Shown here: piece by piece, positions 1 to 5,649 of the stretch
How the letters are laid out: the number at the start of each line of letters is the position of its first letter
How positions within the stretch are numbered: the stretch's first letter is position 1
DNA from: DASQDN01 sp035630195
GTDB lineage: Bacteria > Acidobacteriota > Terriglobia > Bryobacterales > Bryobacteraceae
Direction: 5' to 3'
Length of the DNA: 7,649 nt
Assembly (NCBI GenBank): GCA_035630195.1
Contig: DASQLD010000295.1
Location: 1 to 7,649 of the forward strand
The notes under the pieces: model-generated
What the model was told of the DNA's origin: nothing
The model's database searches: none
The model's input: only the letters and a program-made list of their open reading frames with translations
Translations under genes and position numbers: made by a program

Positions 1-328
1 CCATGGTCACGACCATGTCCCCAAAGAAGCGAACGTGCTCTACATCCTTTGTCATCGAAGTGTATTTGATGATATTGGCTTTAACACGTTCGATGACTTT
101 CGGCTTGTCAATGACCTGATTGAAAGGATTCGTTACGATCATGTCGTTCGGGTAGAAGCGTTCCATCGCAGCTATGTCGCTGCGCAAAACAAGGTCCACC
201 TCATAAACGGCCAATCGTTGCATTTCTTGCTTGATAGCTTGCTCCTTTTTCTGGCCCTCTGGAGCTTGCGCGTGGCTACTCCCAGTGGCGATAACCAGCA
301 GTACCGTAAGTACGAAGGCATTCTTCAT
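1..328 (-). CDS. Secreted NTF2-like (SnoaL/DUF4440-type) protein, 3' end missing
   Basis: The reading frame is open from an ATG at 328 to the window edge, giving 109 residues with the C-terminus missing. Residues 1-20 form a typical signal peptide: Lys at position 2, a hydrophobic core (AFVLTVLLVIA), and a likely cut after SHA. The mature part begins with a charged helix (KKEQAIKQEMQRLAVYE), followed by a DIAAMERFYPNDMIVTNPF segment and KPKVIERVKA. That order of helix, 'D..A...FY..D......P' and helix is the usual start of the NTF2-like/DUF4440 fold. Many such proteins bind small molecules or are enzymes of unknown substrate, so no reaction is assigned. The ATG overlaps the stop of the upstream dehydrogenase as ATGA and has no good Shine-Dalgarno of its own, so translation is probably coupled. 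G+C over positions 1-300 is about 50% by hand count, lower than in the DUF1549 gene sampled (63% over 6001-6060). Confidence 0.72.
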   Translation of the reverse strand, partial: MKNAFVLTVLLVIATGSSHAQAPEGQKKEQAIKQEMQRLAVYEVDLVLRSDIAAMERFYPNDMIVTNPFNQVIDKPKVIERVKANIIKYTSMTKDVEHVRFFGDMVVTM

Positions 329-1920
329 TCCGTCAGTGCACTCATAGAGTTCATCCCGAAGATGTAAAGGGCATTTCCCATTGTCACCGCGACAAATTGC
401 TTTCCATCGACCAGATAGCTGATGGGATTCGAACGCGCAGCGCCGCCTGCTTGGAACCGCCACAATGGCTTTCCTGTCGAGGCGCTGAGCGCGAATACTT
501 GTCCTTCGTTCGTGCTACCGAATAACAAGTTGCCTCCCGTCGAGAGCAATCCCGCCCATGGGGGAGAGAACAGCTTGTGCTCCCACTTCAATGCGCCCGT
601 GGCAGGATCGAAAGCGCGTACTGCTCCCCATTCCTGCTCTCCTTGCACGCTGCGGAAGCCGCCGCCGTTGAACTGCTCGCCTTCCTTGTACTCCGGATCG
701 CCAATGAAATACGTCGAACCCGATTCCCTTACGGCGACATACAAAAGGTTTGTGCTTGGACTATAAGTCGGACTGTACCAGTTATTCGCTCCGGCGACCG
801 CGGGCCAAACACGAACACCCTCGAGACTCGGAAACGTTTTCGGCTCTCGAAGCGGACGGCCCTTATCGTCGAGCCCCTTAGCCCAAGTCTGCTTGGCATA
901 CGCTTTGCCGGCCAGAAACTCGCCCGTCATCCGATCCAGCACATAGTAGAACGCGTTGCGATTCGGAAACACCACAAGCTTACGGGGTTGTCCCCGCACC
1001 TGCCCATCCACCAGCACCGGCACTTCCGTCGCATCCCAATCGTGTACATCGTGCGGTGTGAACTGGAAATACCACTTGAGCTTCCCACTGTCTGCGTCGA
1101 CGGCTATCAAACAATCCGAGTAAAGATTGTCACCCTCGCGAACGTCGCCGTTCCAATCGGGCCCCGGATTGCCCGTTCCCCAATAGATCAGGTTTGTCTG
1201 CGGATCGTACGCGCCCGTCACCCATGTGGTCGCTGAACCGGTCTTCCAACTATCCCCCTTCCAGGTCTCATTGCCCGGTTCCCCTGCCGCGGGGATCGTC
1301 CAGAAACGCCATGCTCGTTTGCCTGTCCGGGCGTCGTAAGCGTCCAGAAAGCCGCGCACACCGTATTCGCCTCCTGCGATGCCGATGACGATCTTGTCCT
1401 TCACTGCGAGCGGCGCCACAGTGATCGAATGTCCGGTCTTGTAATTCGCAACTGTCGTGTCCCACATCACCGATCCCGTCTTCGCATTCAACGCCACCAG
1501 ATGCGCGTCAATCGTCCCCACGTATACGAGATCGCCCAGAATCGCGACACCGCGATTCACTTGCCCGCAGCACACACGCACATCATCGGGAAGACTGCGT
1601 CTATACTTCCACAGCGGACGTCCCGTTCGTGTGTCGAGCGCCGTTACATTGCTCGGTGGCTCCGAGATATACATGATGCCGTCGACCACGATCGGAGTTG
1701 TCTCGAACTTTTGCAGCGATGTCACTTGATACGACCACAGCGGCTTCAATTCCGAAACGTTTCCTTCGCTGATCTGGTCGAGGGAAGAGAACCTGTGCGC
1801 CGAGTAATTACCGGAGTACGTGAGCCAGTTTCCCGGTTCACTTTCAGCCTTCAAGATCCGTTGGTAGGTCACCTGAGCCGGCAGGCCGCTCACCAGGATC
1901 AACGCGATGGCAAGTCTCAC
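325..1920 (-). CDS. PQQ-dependent methanol/ethanol-family dehydrogenase (quinoprotein)
   Basis: This is a periplasmic quinoprotein of 531 aa that should oxidise an alcohol or aldehyde with pyrroloquinoline quinone and pass electrons to a cytochrome c. Residues 1-15 are a signal peptide with a likely cut at LPA|Q. Repeated 'A.D..TG...W' beta-propeller blade motifs run through the protein (for example ALDTRTGRPLW at 94-104 and ALSASTGKPLW near the C-terminus). Family hallmarks are all present: the vicinal disulfide pair Cys117-Cys118 followed by GQVNRG, Glu185 in GGEYGVRG, GDSWKTG at 222-228, Asn251 in WGTGNPGP, and the active-site Asp294 in HDVHDWDA. Asp296, two residues after the catalytic Asp, is the position linked to lanthanide use in XoxF-type enzymes. 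There is no fused cytochrome domain, so it is a type I enzyme with a separate cytochrome, encoded directly upstream. The start is GTG at 1920, set by AGGAGG six bases away and overlapping the cytochrome stop as GTGA. The substrate cannot be read from the sequence. Confidence 0.93.
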   Translation of the reverse strand: MRLAIALILVSGLPAQVTYQRILKAESEPGNWLTYSGNYSAHRFSSLDQISEGNVSELKPLWSYQVTSLQKFETTPIVVDGIMYISEPPSNVTALDTRTGRPLWKYRRSLPDDVRVCCGQVNRGVAILGDLVYVGTIDAHLVALNAKTGSVMWDTTVANYKTGHSITVAPLAVKDKIVIGIAGGEYGVRGFLDAYDARTGKRAWRFWTIPAAGEPGNETWKGDSWKTGSATTWVTGAYDPQTNLIYWGTGNPGPDWNGDVREGDNLYSDCLIAVDADSGKLKWYFQFTPHDVHDWDATEVPVLVDGQVRGQPRKLVVFPNRNAFYYVLDRMTGEFLAGKAYAKQTWAKGLDDKGRPLREPKTFPSLEGVRVWPAVAGANNWYSPTYSPSTNLLYVAVRESGSTYFIGDPEYKEGEQFNGGGFRSVQGEQEWGAVRAFDPATGALKWEHKLFSPPWAGLLSTGGNLLFGSTNEGQVFALSASTGKPLWRFQAGGAARSNPISYLVDGKQFVAVTMGNALYIFGMNSMSALTE

Positions 1921-2675
1921 TGCTCGCCTCCTGTACTAGCAAGAAACGCGACAACATCCGTCAGTTCTTTTTCATCAAACTGCTTGGCATAGGACGGCAT
2001 CAGAGTCCGTTGCTCTACTTGAAGCTCAGCCAGGTCCTTCTTCCAAAACGAATGCAGATTAAGTTTGGCATCGCGCACCTGGATGGACCACGTATCTTCA
2101 TTCATCCGTACGCCTGTCATCTTTCGCCCGTCGCGTGTCGTCAGGTTTACCAGACTAAAGTTGCCCGCCAAATCCTGCCCTGGATCCACTAACTTCTTCC
2201 GAAGATACGCGGGACTCCGGCGCACGCCGATGTCGGAGAGGGAAGGGCCCAGATGACCGCCCTCGCCGTTCAAGACGTGGCATTGCAGGCAGCTTCCTTT
2301 GCTTCGTACCAATTCTTCCCCTTTGCGGATGTCACCACGTGCGCCTTCGCCCGCCTTGCCCAGCGTTCGAACATACGCTGCCATCTGCCAAATCTCCCTC
2401 TGCGTCATGTTGTGGGCCGGCATCTCGGTTTCGGGTAAGCCATAGCGAATCACCCGGTACAACGCGAGATCACTCCGCCCCCGCGGGAGCACCGGCGTCG
2501 CGAGATTTGTGCCCTTGCCGCCATCTCCGGATGGGCCGTGACAACCGGCGCACCGTCCGGCGTAAAGCTTCTTGCCTTGCTCGATATCCGCCGCCTTAGT
2601 GTAAGGGTTCTTCTCGACGTTAGGGAGATCCGGTAGAATCACGTGTTGAAAGAGAAATAGAGCCACAATCCACAT
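1917..2675 (-). CDS. Di-heme cytochrome c with Planctomycete-type heme-binding C-terminal half
   Basis: This 252-aa exported electron carrier is probably the acceptor for the PQQ dehydrogenase encoded next in the operon. Residues 1-15 are hydrophobic and act as a short signal or anchor, though without the usual positive charge. The first cytochrome domain carries heme motif CAGCH at 42-46, with GDGGKGTNL after it and Met85 (ETEMPAHN) as the likely sixth ligand. The second domain carries CLQCH at 129-133, then GGHLGPSLSDIG (139-150), a DPGQDLAGNF segment, TRDGRKMTGVR, and LMPSY with Met226 as likely ligand. This second pattern matches the heme-binding domain described as the Pirellula/Verrucomicrobium type, also common in Solibacter. 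ATG at 2675 is the longest possible start, because an in-frame TAG lies six bases upstream. No Shine-Dalgarno precedes it; a TACAAT -10-like hexamer at 2694-2689 would give a nearly leaderless mRNA. GTG at codon 4 is an alternative start. The stop overlaps the dehydrogenase start as GTGA. Confidence 0.9.
   Translation of the reverse strand: MWIVALFLFQHVILPDLPNVEKNPYTKAADIEQGKKLYAGRCAGCHGPSGDGGKGTNLATPVLPRGRSDLALYRVIRYGLPETEMPAHNMTQREIWQMAAYVRTLGKAGEGARGDIRKGEELVRSKGSCLQCHVLNGEGGHLGPSLSDIGVRRSPAYLRKKLVDPGQDLAGNFSLVNLTTRDGRKMTGVRMNEDTWSIQVRDAKLNLHSFWKKDLAELQVEQRTLMPSYAKQFDEKELTDVVAFLASTGGEQ
1927..1932 (-). promoter_or_regulatory. Shine-Dalgarno AGGAGG fixing the GTG start of the PQQ dehydrogenase
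   Basis: A perfect AGGAGG on the minus strand lies six bases before the GTG at 1920, inside the 3' end of the cytochrome gene. It supports a GTG start and translation of the dehydrogenase from the same mRNA as the cytochrome. Confidence 0.8.
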
Positions 2676-2716
2676 GGGAAACTAGTAGATTGTATACACT
2701 TTCAGGAGCTACGAAG
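2676..2716. promoter_or_regulatory. Divergent promoter gap with TGTATACA palindrome
   Basis: These 41 bases separate the minus-strand cytochrome operon from the plus-strand acetyltransferase. A perfect 8-bp palindrome, TGTATACA, sits at 2691-2698. On the minus strand TACAAT (2694-2689) matches the sigma70 -10 at five of six bases. On the plus strand TATACA (2693-2698) or TACACT (2695-2700) could serve as -10. I see no good -35 in either direction. The palindrome overlaps both candidate -10 elements, so a repressor bound there would block both directions. The NTGTATACAN core resembles sites known for FCD-type GntR regulators, but the link is inference. Confidence 0.4.
2704..2708 (+). promoter_or_regulatory. 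Shine-Dalgarno AGGAG fixing a TTG start of the acetyltransferase
   Basis: AGGAG lies eight bases before the TTG at 2717. An in-frame upstream TTG at 2690 has no Shine-Dalgarno and would add nine residues that do not fit the family. Starting at 2717 gives MNIRPANPDDA, the typical beginning of a GNAT protein. Confidence 0.7.
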
Positions 2717-3568
2717 TTGAACATCCGCCCTGCGAACCCGGATGATGCCGCCGAGTGCGGACGTATTCTCTACGAAGCATTCTCCGGCATCAATCGCGAA
2801 CACGGCTTTCCACCAGAGATTCCCTCCGCTGAAGCAGGCGCGGGAATGCTGGGAATGTTGTTCTCTCATCCCGGATTCCGTTGTGTCATTGCCGAATCGG
2901 AAGGACGAATCGTCGGTAGCAACTGCCTCGACGAGCGAGGGGCTATCGCCGGCATCGGACCGGTTGCCGTCGATCCGACAGTTCAAAATCGCGGCGTTGG
3001 TAGGGCCCTTATGCTAGCGGTGATGGATCGGGCGCGAGTACGCAACTTCCCCGGTGTACGCCTCTTGCAGTCTGCATTTCATAACCGTTCGTTATCGCTC
3101 TACGTGAAGTTGGGATTCGACGTGCGCGAGCCCATGTCAGTCATGCAGGGTCCTCCCATCGGGATGGTTATCGACGGATGCGACGTGCGGCCGGCTACCG
3201 AGGATGACGTCGACGCTGCCAATGCGCTTTGCCAAAGGGTGCATGGCCACAATCGCGTCGGCGAGTTGAGGGAAAGCATCGCTCAGCACACCGGTATCGT
3301 CGTGGAGCGCCATGGCCGGCTCACCGGCTACGCCACAGGGTTCGGATATTTCGGCCATGCTGTCGGCGAATCGAATCTCGATGTGCAGGCATTGATCGCT
3401 GCTGCCGGGGAATTTCAAGGACCCGGAATCATCGTGCCGACACGGAATATGGAGCTGCTGCGTTGGTGTCTCGACCACGGCCTGCGCATCTTTCAGCCGA
3501 TGACATTGATGACGATTGGCCTTTACAACGAGCCCGCCGGAGCCTATCTCCCTTCGGTGCTCTACTAG
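2717..3568 (+). CDS. Tandem GNAT-family N-acetyltransferase
   Basis: This is a cytosolic acyl-CoA-dependent acetyltransferase of 283 aa, about twice the length of a single GNAT domain. The N-terminal domain (about 1-145) begins MNIRPANPDDA, has a beta strand IGPVAVDP at 80-87, and the acetyl-CoA pyrophosphate-binding motif A, QNRGVGRALM, at 90-99. It ends with the family signature NRSLSLYVKLGFDVRE (123-138), where the Tyr is the usual general acid. The C-terminal half (about 155-283) restarts as CDVRPATEDDVDAANAL, another GNAT-like beginning with a VVERHGRLTGYATGF strand pair. It lacks a clear motif A and is probably a degenerate, non-catalytic domain. Substrate is unknown; amines, amino acids and protein N-termini are all possible. 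The gene is transcribed away from the cytochrome operon and ends 30 bp before the convergent SDR remnant, so it is probably monocistronic. Start choice is TTG at 2717; GNAT assignment is secure, function is not. Confidence 0.88.
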   Translation: MNIRPANPDDAAECGRILYEAFSGINREHGFPPEIPSAEAGAGMLGMLFSHPGFRCVIAESEGRIVGSNCLDERGAIAGIGPVAVDPTVQNRGVGRALMLAVMDRARVRNFPGVRLLQSAFHNRSLSLYVKLGFDVREPMSVMQGPPIGMVIDGCDVRPATEDDVDAANALCQRVHGHNRVGELRESIAQHTGIVVERHGRLTGYATGFGYFGHAVGESNLDVQALIAAAGEFQGPGIIVPTRNMELLRWCLDHGLRIFQPMTLMTIGLYNEPAGAYLPSVLY

Positions 3569-3571
3569 CGA

Positions 3572-3615
3572 TTACTGGCAAGGTTCGCACATCTCCCTCT
3601 ACCGCCCGCCAGTAA
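3572..3615. repeat. 8-bp inverted repeat between convergent genes
   Basis: TTACTGGC at 3572-3579 and its exact reverse complement GCCAGTAA at 3608-3615 flank a 28-base spacer. The right arm lies in the last codons (VTGGR) of the SDR remnant, and the left arm just after the acetyltransferase stop. It might act as a weak two-way terminator, but the loop is long and no T-run follows on either strand. Confidence 0.3.
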
Positions 3616-4360
3616 CATCCAGAATCATTCCCGTAATATAAGATGCCTCCGCAGAGAGCAGCCAGAGAATTGCTGCCGCGACTTCCTCCGGTTGTCCTCC
3701 GCGCTTCATCGGCACCACCGCCTTCACCCGCTCGACACGATCTGGCTCGCCGCCCTTCGCATGCATGCCCGTGTAGATGTAGCCTGGCCGAACTCCATTC
3801 ACCCGAATGCCTTCTTCGGCCACCTCTTTCGCAAGCCGTCATCGTGTCGACCGCGCCTTTGCTGGCCGCATAATCGACATATTCACCGGGTGACCCCACG
3901 CGCTGCTACAGAAGAAATATTCACGATGTTTCCGCCCCAGCCCCCATGGCGCGTCGACATGCGTTTTACCGCTTCGCGAGAGCACAGGAACGGACCAAAC
4001 ACATTCGTCGCAAAGATGCGCTGCAATCGAGCCGTATCTACCGATTCCAGCCGCGCCTGAGTCTCAAACGTGGCGGCGTTATTCACCAGAGCCGTAATGC
4101 CGCCCAGTTCTTTATCGACCGTCCCAAAGATCCGCACATCGTCCGATTCAGATGCGACATCTCCTTGCACAGCAATGGCACGTCCGCCTTCGCGCTCGAT
4201 CGTGTCGACGATCGCGAGCGCATCGTCCCGGCGCTGGCGATAATTCACCACACACTGCATACTTATGTCGAGCGGCAAGAACTGCCGTAGCTGCTCCGAT
4301 TCCACTGCTGGCGCCCGTGATCAGCAAAATTTCTCCAGGGTTTGTATCGCGGTTGGTCAC
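3599..4360 (-). pseudogene. Short-chain dehydrogenase/reductase (FabG/glucose-dehydrogenase-like) with three frameshifts
   Basis: Reading across three frames recovers nearly a whole SDR of about 250 residues, an NAD(P)-dependent oxidoreductase. Frame one (GTG at 4360 to about 4250) holds the cofactor-binding motif TGASSGIG. Frame two (about 4247-3898) holds NYRQRRDDA, a GDVA segment, NNAATFE and NISSVAAR with the catalytic Ser. Frame three (about 3893-3838) holds GSPGEYVDYAASKGAVDTMT, with the catalytic YxxxK. Frame four (about 3834-3599) holds AKEVAEEGIRVNGVRPG, a PMKRGGQPEEVA segment and the C-terminal ILDVTGGR. The shifts fall near 4248-4249, 3894-3897 and 3836-3837, each beside a G-run on the coding strand, and each moves the frame the same way. 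All catalytic residues survive, so the gene was intact recently or these are sequencing errors. As read, translation ends early at TGA 3888-3886 even if the first shift were crossed. AGGAAG before the GTG is a modest ribosome site. Confidence 0.85.
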
Positions 4361-4434
4361 TCGATTGCTTCCTGGTCTCGGGCCTCAGCTTTCACGCCGA
4401 TAACGAAAACGCGTTCCAGGATCGGAGTTGGCAT
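4357..4434 (-). CDS. Possible 25-codon leader ORF coupled to the SDR
   Basis: An ATG at 4434 opens a 25-residue frame (MPTPILERVFVIGVKAEARD, then QEAIE) that ends in TGA at 4359-4357. This TGA overlaps the GTG start of the SDR as GTGA, the same overlap type seen in the cytochrome/dehydrogenase operon. A perfect AGGAGG on the coding strand at 4451-4446 precedes it by 11 bases, somewhat longer than ideal. An in-frame TGA shortly upstream excludes a long N-terminal extension in the present sequence. It could be a real leader peptide that couples translation to the SDR, or the tail of a lost gene. No family is recognised and its length gives no statistical support from coding bias. Confidence 0.3.
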   Translation of the reverse strand: MPTPILERVFVIGVKAEARDQEAIE

Positions 4435-4493
4435 TAGAAACGTAGCCTCCTTTCAGTCGGACAGACCTAGTCGGGTTTCTTACTACGAGTACT

Positions 4494-4519
4494 CCGTGAA
4501 CTTGGTGAACCATTCACGG
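4494..4519. repeat. 7-bp hairpin in the FAH-SDR spacer
   Basis: CCGTGAA (4494-4500) and TTCACGG (4513-4519) are exact complements around a 12-base loop. Inside the loop TGG/CCA can pair around TGAA. No T-run follows on either strand, so a Rho-independent terminator is not supported. It lies on the expected transcript between the FAH gene and the SDR remnant. Confidence 0.4.
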
Positions 4520-4539
4520 CGTTACCTTGGAACTTAGTA

Positions 4540-4608
4540 CTGGCTGGCAATCCTCGGAATCACAGACAGTGCGAATGCCTAATTCCCATTGTTGGGAGCC
4601 AGCCAGGC
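4540..4608. repeat. 9-bp inverted repeat with nested hairpin downstream of the FAH gene
   Basis: CTGGCTGGC (4540-4548) and GCCAGCCAG (4598-4606) are exact complements. Nested between them, TCCCA (4584-4588) and TGGGA (4593-4597) form a tight stem with a TTGT loop. GCCT (4577-4580) and AGGC (4605-4608) offer an alternative outer pairing that competes with the 9-bp stem. The structure begins 21 bases after the FAH stop on the minus strand and might end or stabilise that transcript. No T-run is present. Confidence 0.4.
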
Positions 4609-4628
4609 ACATACGCCCTCAGCGATGG

Positions 4629-5456
4629 CTACCCTACCTTATTCCGCAACACTCCGATCGATTGAATGTCTACCTCAACTACGTCCCCCGGACTCATCTT
4701 CTTTGTCGCCCCCGGTGTCCCGGTATAAATCACATCCCCCGGCACAAGCGCGACATACTTGCTCACGAAGCTGACGATCTCCGTAGGTTTAAAAAGCAAA
4801 TCAGACGTATTCTGCTGCTGCACAACTTGCCCGTTCAGCCGCGTCGTGAGTAACAGATTGTCATAGTCGAGCCCCGTCACAATCGCCGGCCCCATCGGAC
4901 CGAACGTGTCCGCCCCCTTAGCGCGCCACCACTGCAGATCTTTATCCGATCCGTTCTGCCAGTCGCGTTCGCTAACATCGTTGCCGCAGGTCACACCAAA
5001 GATTGCCCCGCGCGCCTCGGCCGCGCTGACCCGCGCCGTCGGCTTGCCGATCACCAGCACCAGCTCGCCTTCATAGTGAACGTTCTTCGCTCCCTTCGGG
5101 ATCACAATCGTCTCCTCGGGATGTTGCAGACATGTAATCGGCTTATAGAAAATCTCCGGCCTCGATGGCGGCGTTCGATTACCGATGTGACTCTTGTAGT
5201 TCAACCCCACCGCAATTACTTTCGGAGGCGTGCAGGGATACAGGAGTTTCACATCGGCGAGCTTGTGCTTCGTCTCCGTTGCCTTCGAGAACAGATCGCC
5301 GCGCAGTTCCGTGACCGTCGTCCCGTCGACGACGCCGTACGCTATAGTCGAACCCTTGCGAAAGCGAATGTACCTTGTAGTCCCCGGAGCCTGTGCGGCC
5401 AAAACCGCCGCTGCCCCCATCACCGTGCCGATCGCCTCCCGCCTCGATTGAGCCAT
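4629..5456 (-). CDS. Fumarylacetoacetate hydrolase (FAH) family protein with Tat-like signal
   Basis: This 275-aa protein belongs to the FAH superfamily, metal-dependent hydrolases, decarboxylases or hydratases acting on beta-keto or oxo acids from aromatic or sugar breakdown. The core runs from about residue 78: KVIAVGLNYKSHI (79-91, with His90), the metal ligands Glu129 and Glu131 in HYEGELVLVIG, Asp160 in GNDVSERD, Lys180 in WWRAKGADTFGP, and the closing VPGDVIYTGTPGA (238-250). The N-terminus reads MAQSRREAIG followed by an alanine-rich hydrophobic stretch ending AAQA at 20-23, a Tat-like signal although the usual Phe/Leu after RR are Ala/Ile. Most FAH enzymes are cytosolic, so export is notable. 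ATG at 5456 is chosen because GGAGG lies eight bases upstream; the open frame continues to 5615 without a ribosome site or family similarity. It is divergent from the DUF1549 gene. Exact substrate is not predictable. Confidence 0.9.
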   Translation of the reverse strand: MAQSRREAIGTVMGAAAVLAAQAPGTTRYIRFRKGSTIAYGVVDGTTVTELRGDLFSKATETKHKLADVKLLYPCTPPKVIAVGLNYKSHIGNRTPPSRPEIFYKPITCLQHPEETIVIPKGAKNVHYEGELVLVIGKPTARVSAAEARGAIFGVTCGNDVSERDWQNGSDKDLQWWRAKGADTFGPMGPAIVTGLDYDNLLLTTRLNGQVVQQQNTSDLLFKPTEIVSFVSKYVALVPGDVIYTGTPGATKKMSPGDVVEVDIQSIGVLRNKVG

Positions 5457-5462
5457 ACAATT

Positions 5463-5470
5463 CTCCTCCT
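5463..5470 (-). promoter_or_regulatory. Shine-Dalgarno AGGAGGAG of the FAH-family gene
   Basis: A strong purine run, AGGAGGAG on the minus strand, ends within eight bases of ATG 5456. It decides this start over the upstream extension of the same reading frame. Confidence 0.8.
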
Positions 5471-5477
5471 CTGTTTT

Positions 5478-5497
5478 GGTATACCCTTGATATATCA
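5478..5497 (-). promoter_or_regulatory. Candidate FAH promoter with two palindromes
   Basis: On the minus strand an extended -10-like element (TG-A-TATATC, within 5497-5488) is followed after two bases by the perfect palindrome GGTATACC (5485-5478). The -10 region is itself a perfect 10-bp palindrome, TGATATATCA. Transcription would start close to GGTATACC, leaving an mRNA leader of about 30 bases that contains the ribosome site. GGTATACC has the shape of a GntR-family operator and would be well placed to block initiation. No convincing -35 was found. Promoter and operator are both inference from sequence. Confidence 0.4.
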
Positions 5498-5649
5498 GAA
5501 TTTCGAGGACCATGACTGCGCCCTTCACCTCCCCGCACTCGAATCCACAAGATCCACCTGGACCGGAGTCGCGAACGGAGATCGAATGAGGGGCCTCTGG
5601 CCGGCAAACGCACATCCTAGGACCACGGCGATGATCGTGAACATCCTGC

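Noticed and set aside
2..17. CATGGTC-AC-GACCATG inverted repeat at the window edge
   Set aside because: It lies inside the NTF2-like coding region and has a loop of only two bases; most likely chance codon content.
418..436. tRNA T-arm-like GTTCGAATCCC on the minus strand
   Set aside because: It encodes the SNPIS part of the dehydrogenase C-terminus, and no acceptor stem or anticodon arm surrounds it.
577..1236. Long plus-strand open frame (219 codons) opposite the PQQ dehydrogenase
   Set aside because: It is antisense to a gene with clear motifs, has no recognisable domain and is rich in Arg/Pro/His as expected from a shadow frame in GC-rich DNA.
3599..4360. Programmed frameshifting to produce an intact SDR
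   Set aside because: Three same-direction shifts without slippery heptamers or a known example in this family make decay or sequencing error far more likely.
5457..5615. N-terminal extension of the FAH reading frame to 5615
   Set aside because: The extension (MCVCRPEAPHS...) has no family similarity or ribosome site and would bury the Tat-like signal, while ATG 5456 has a strong Shine-Dalgarno.
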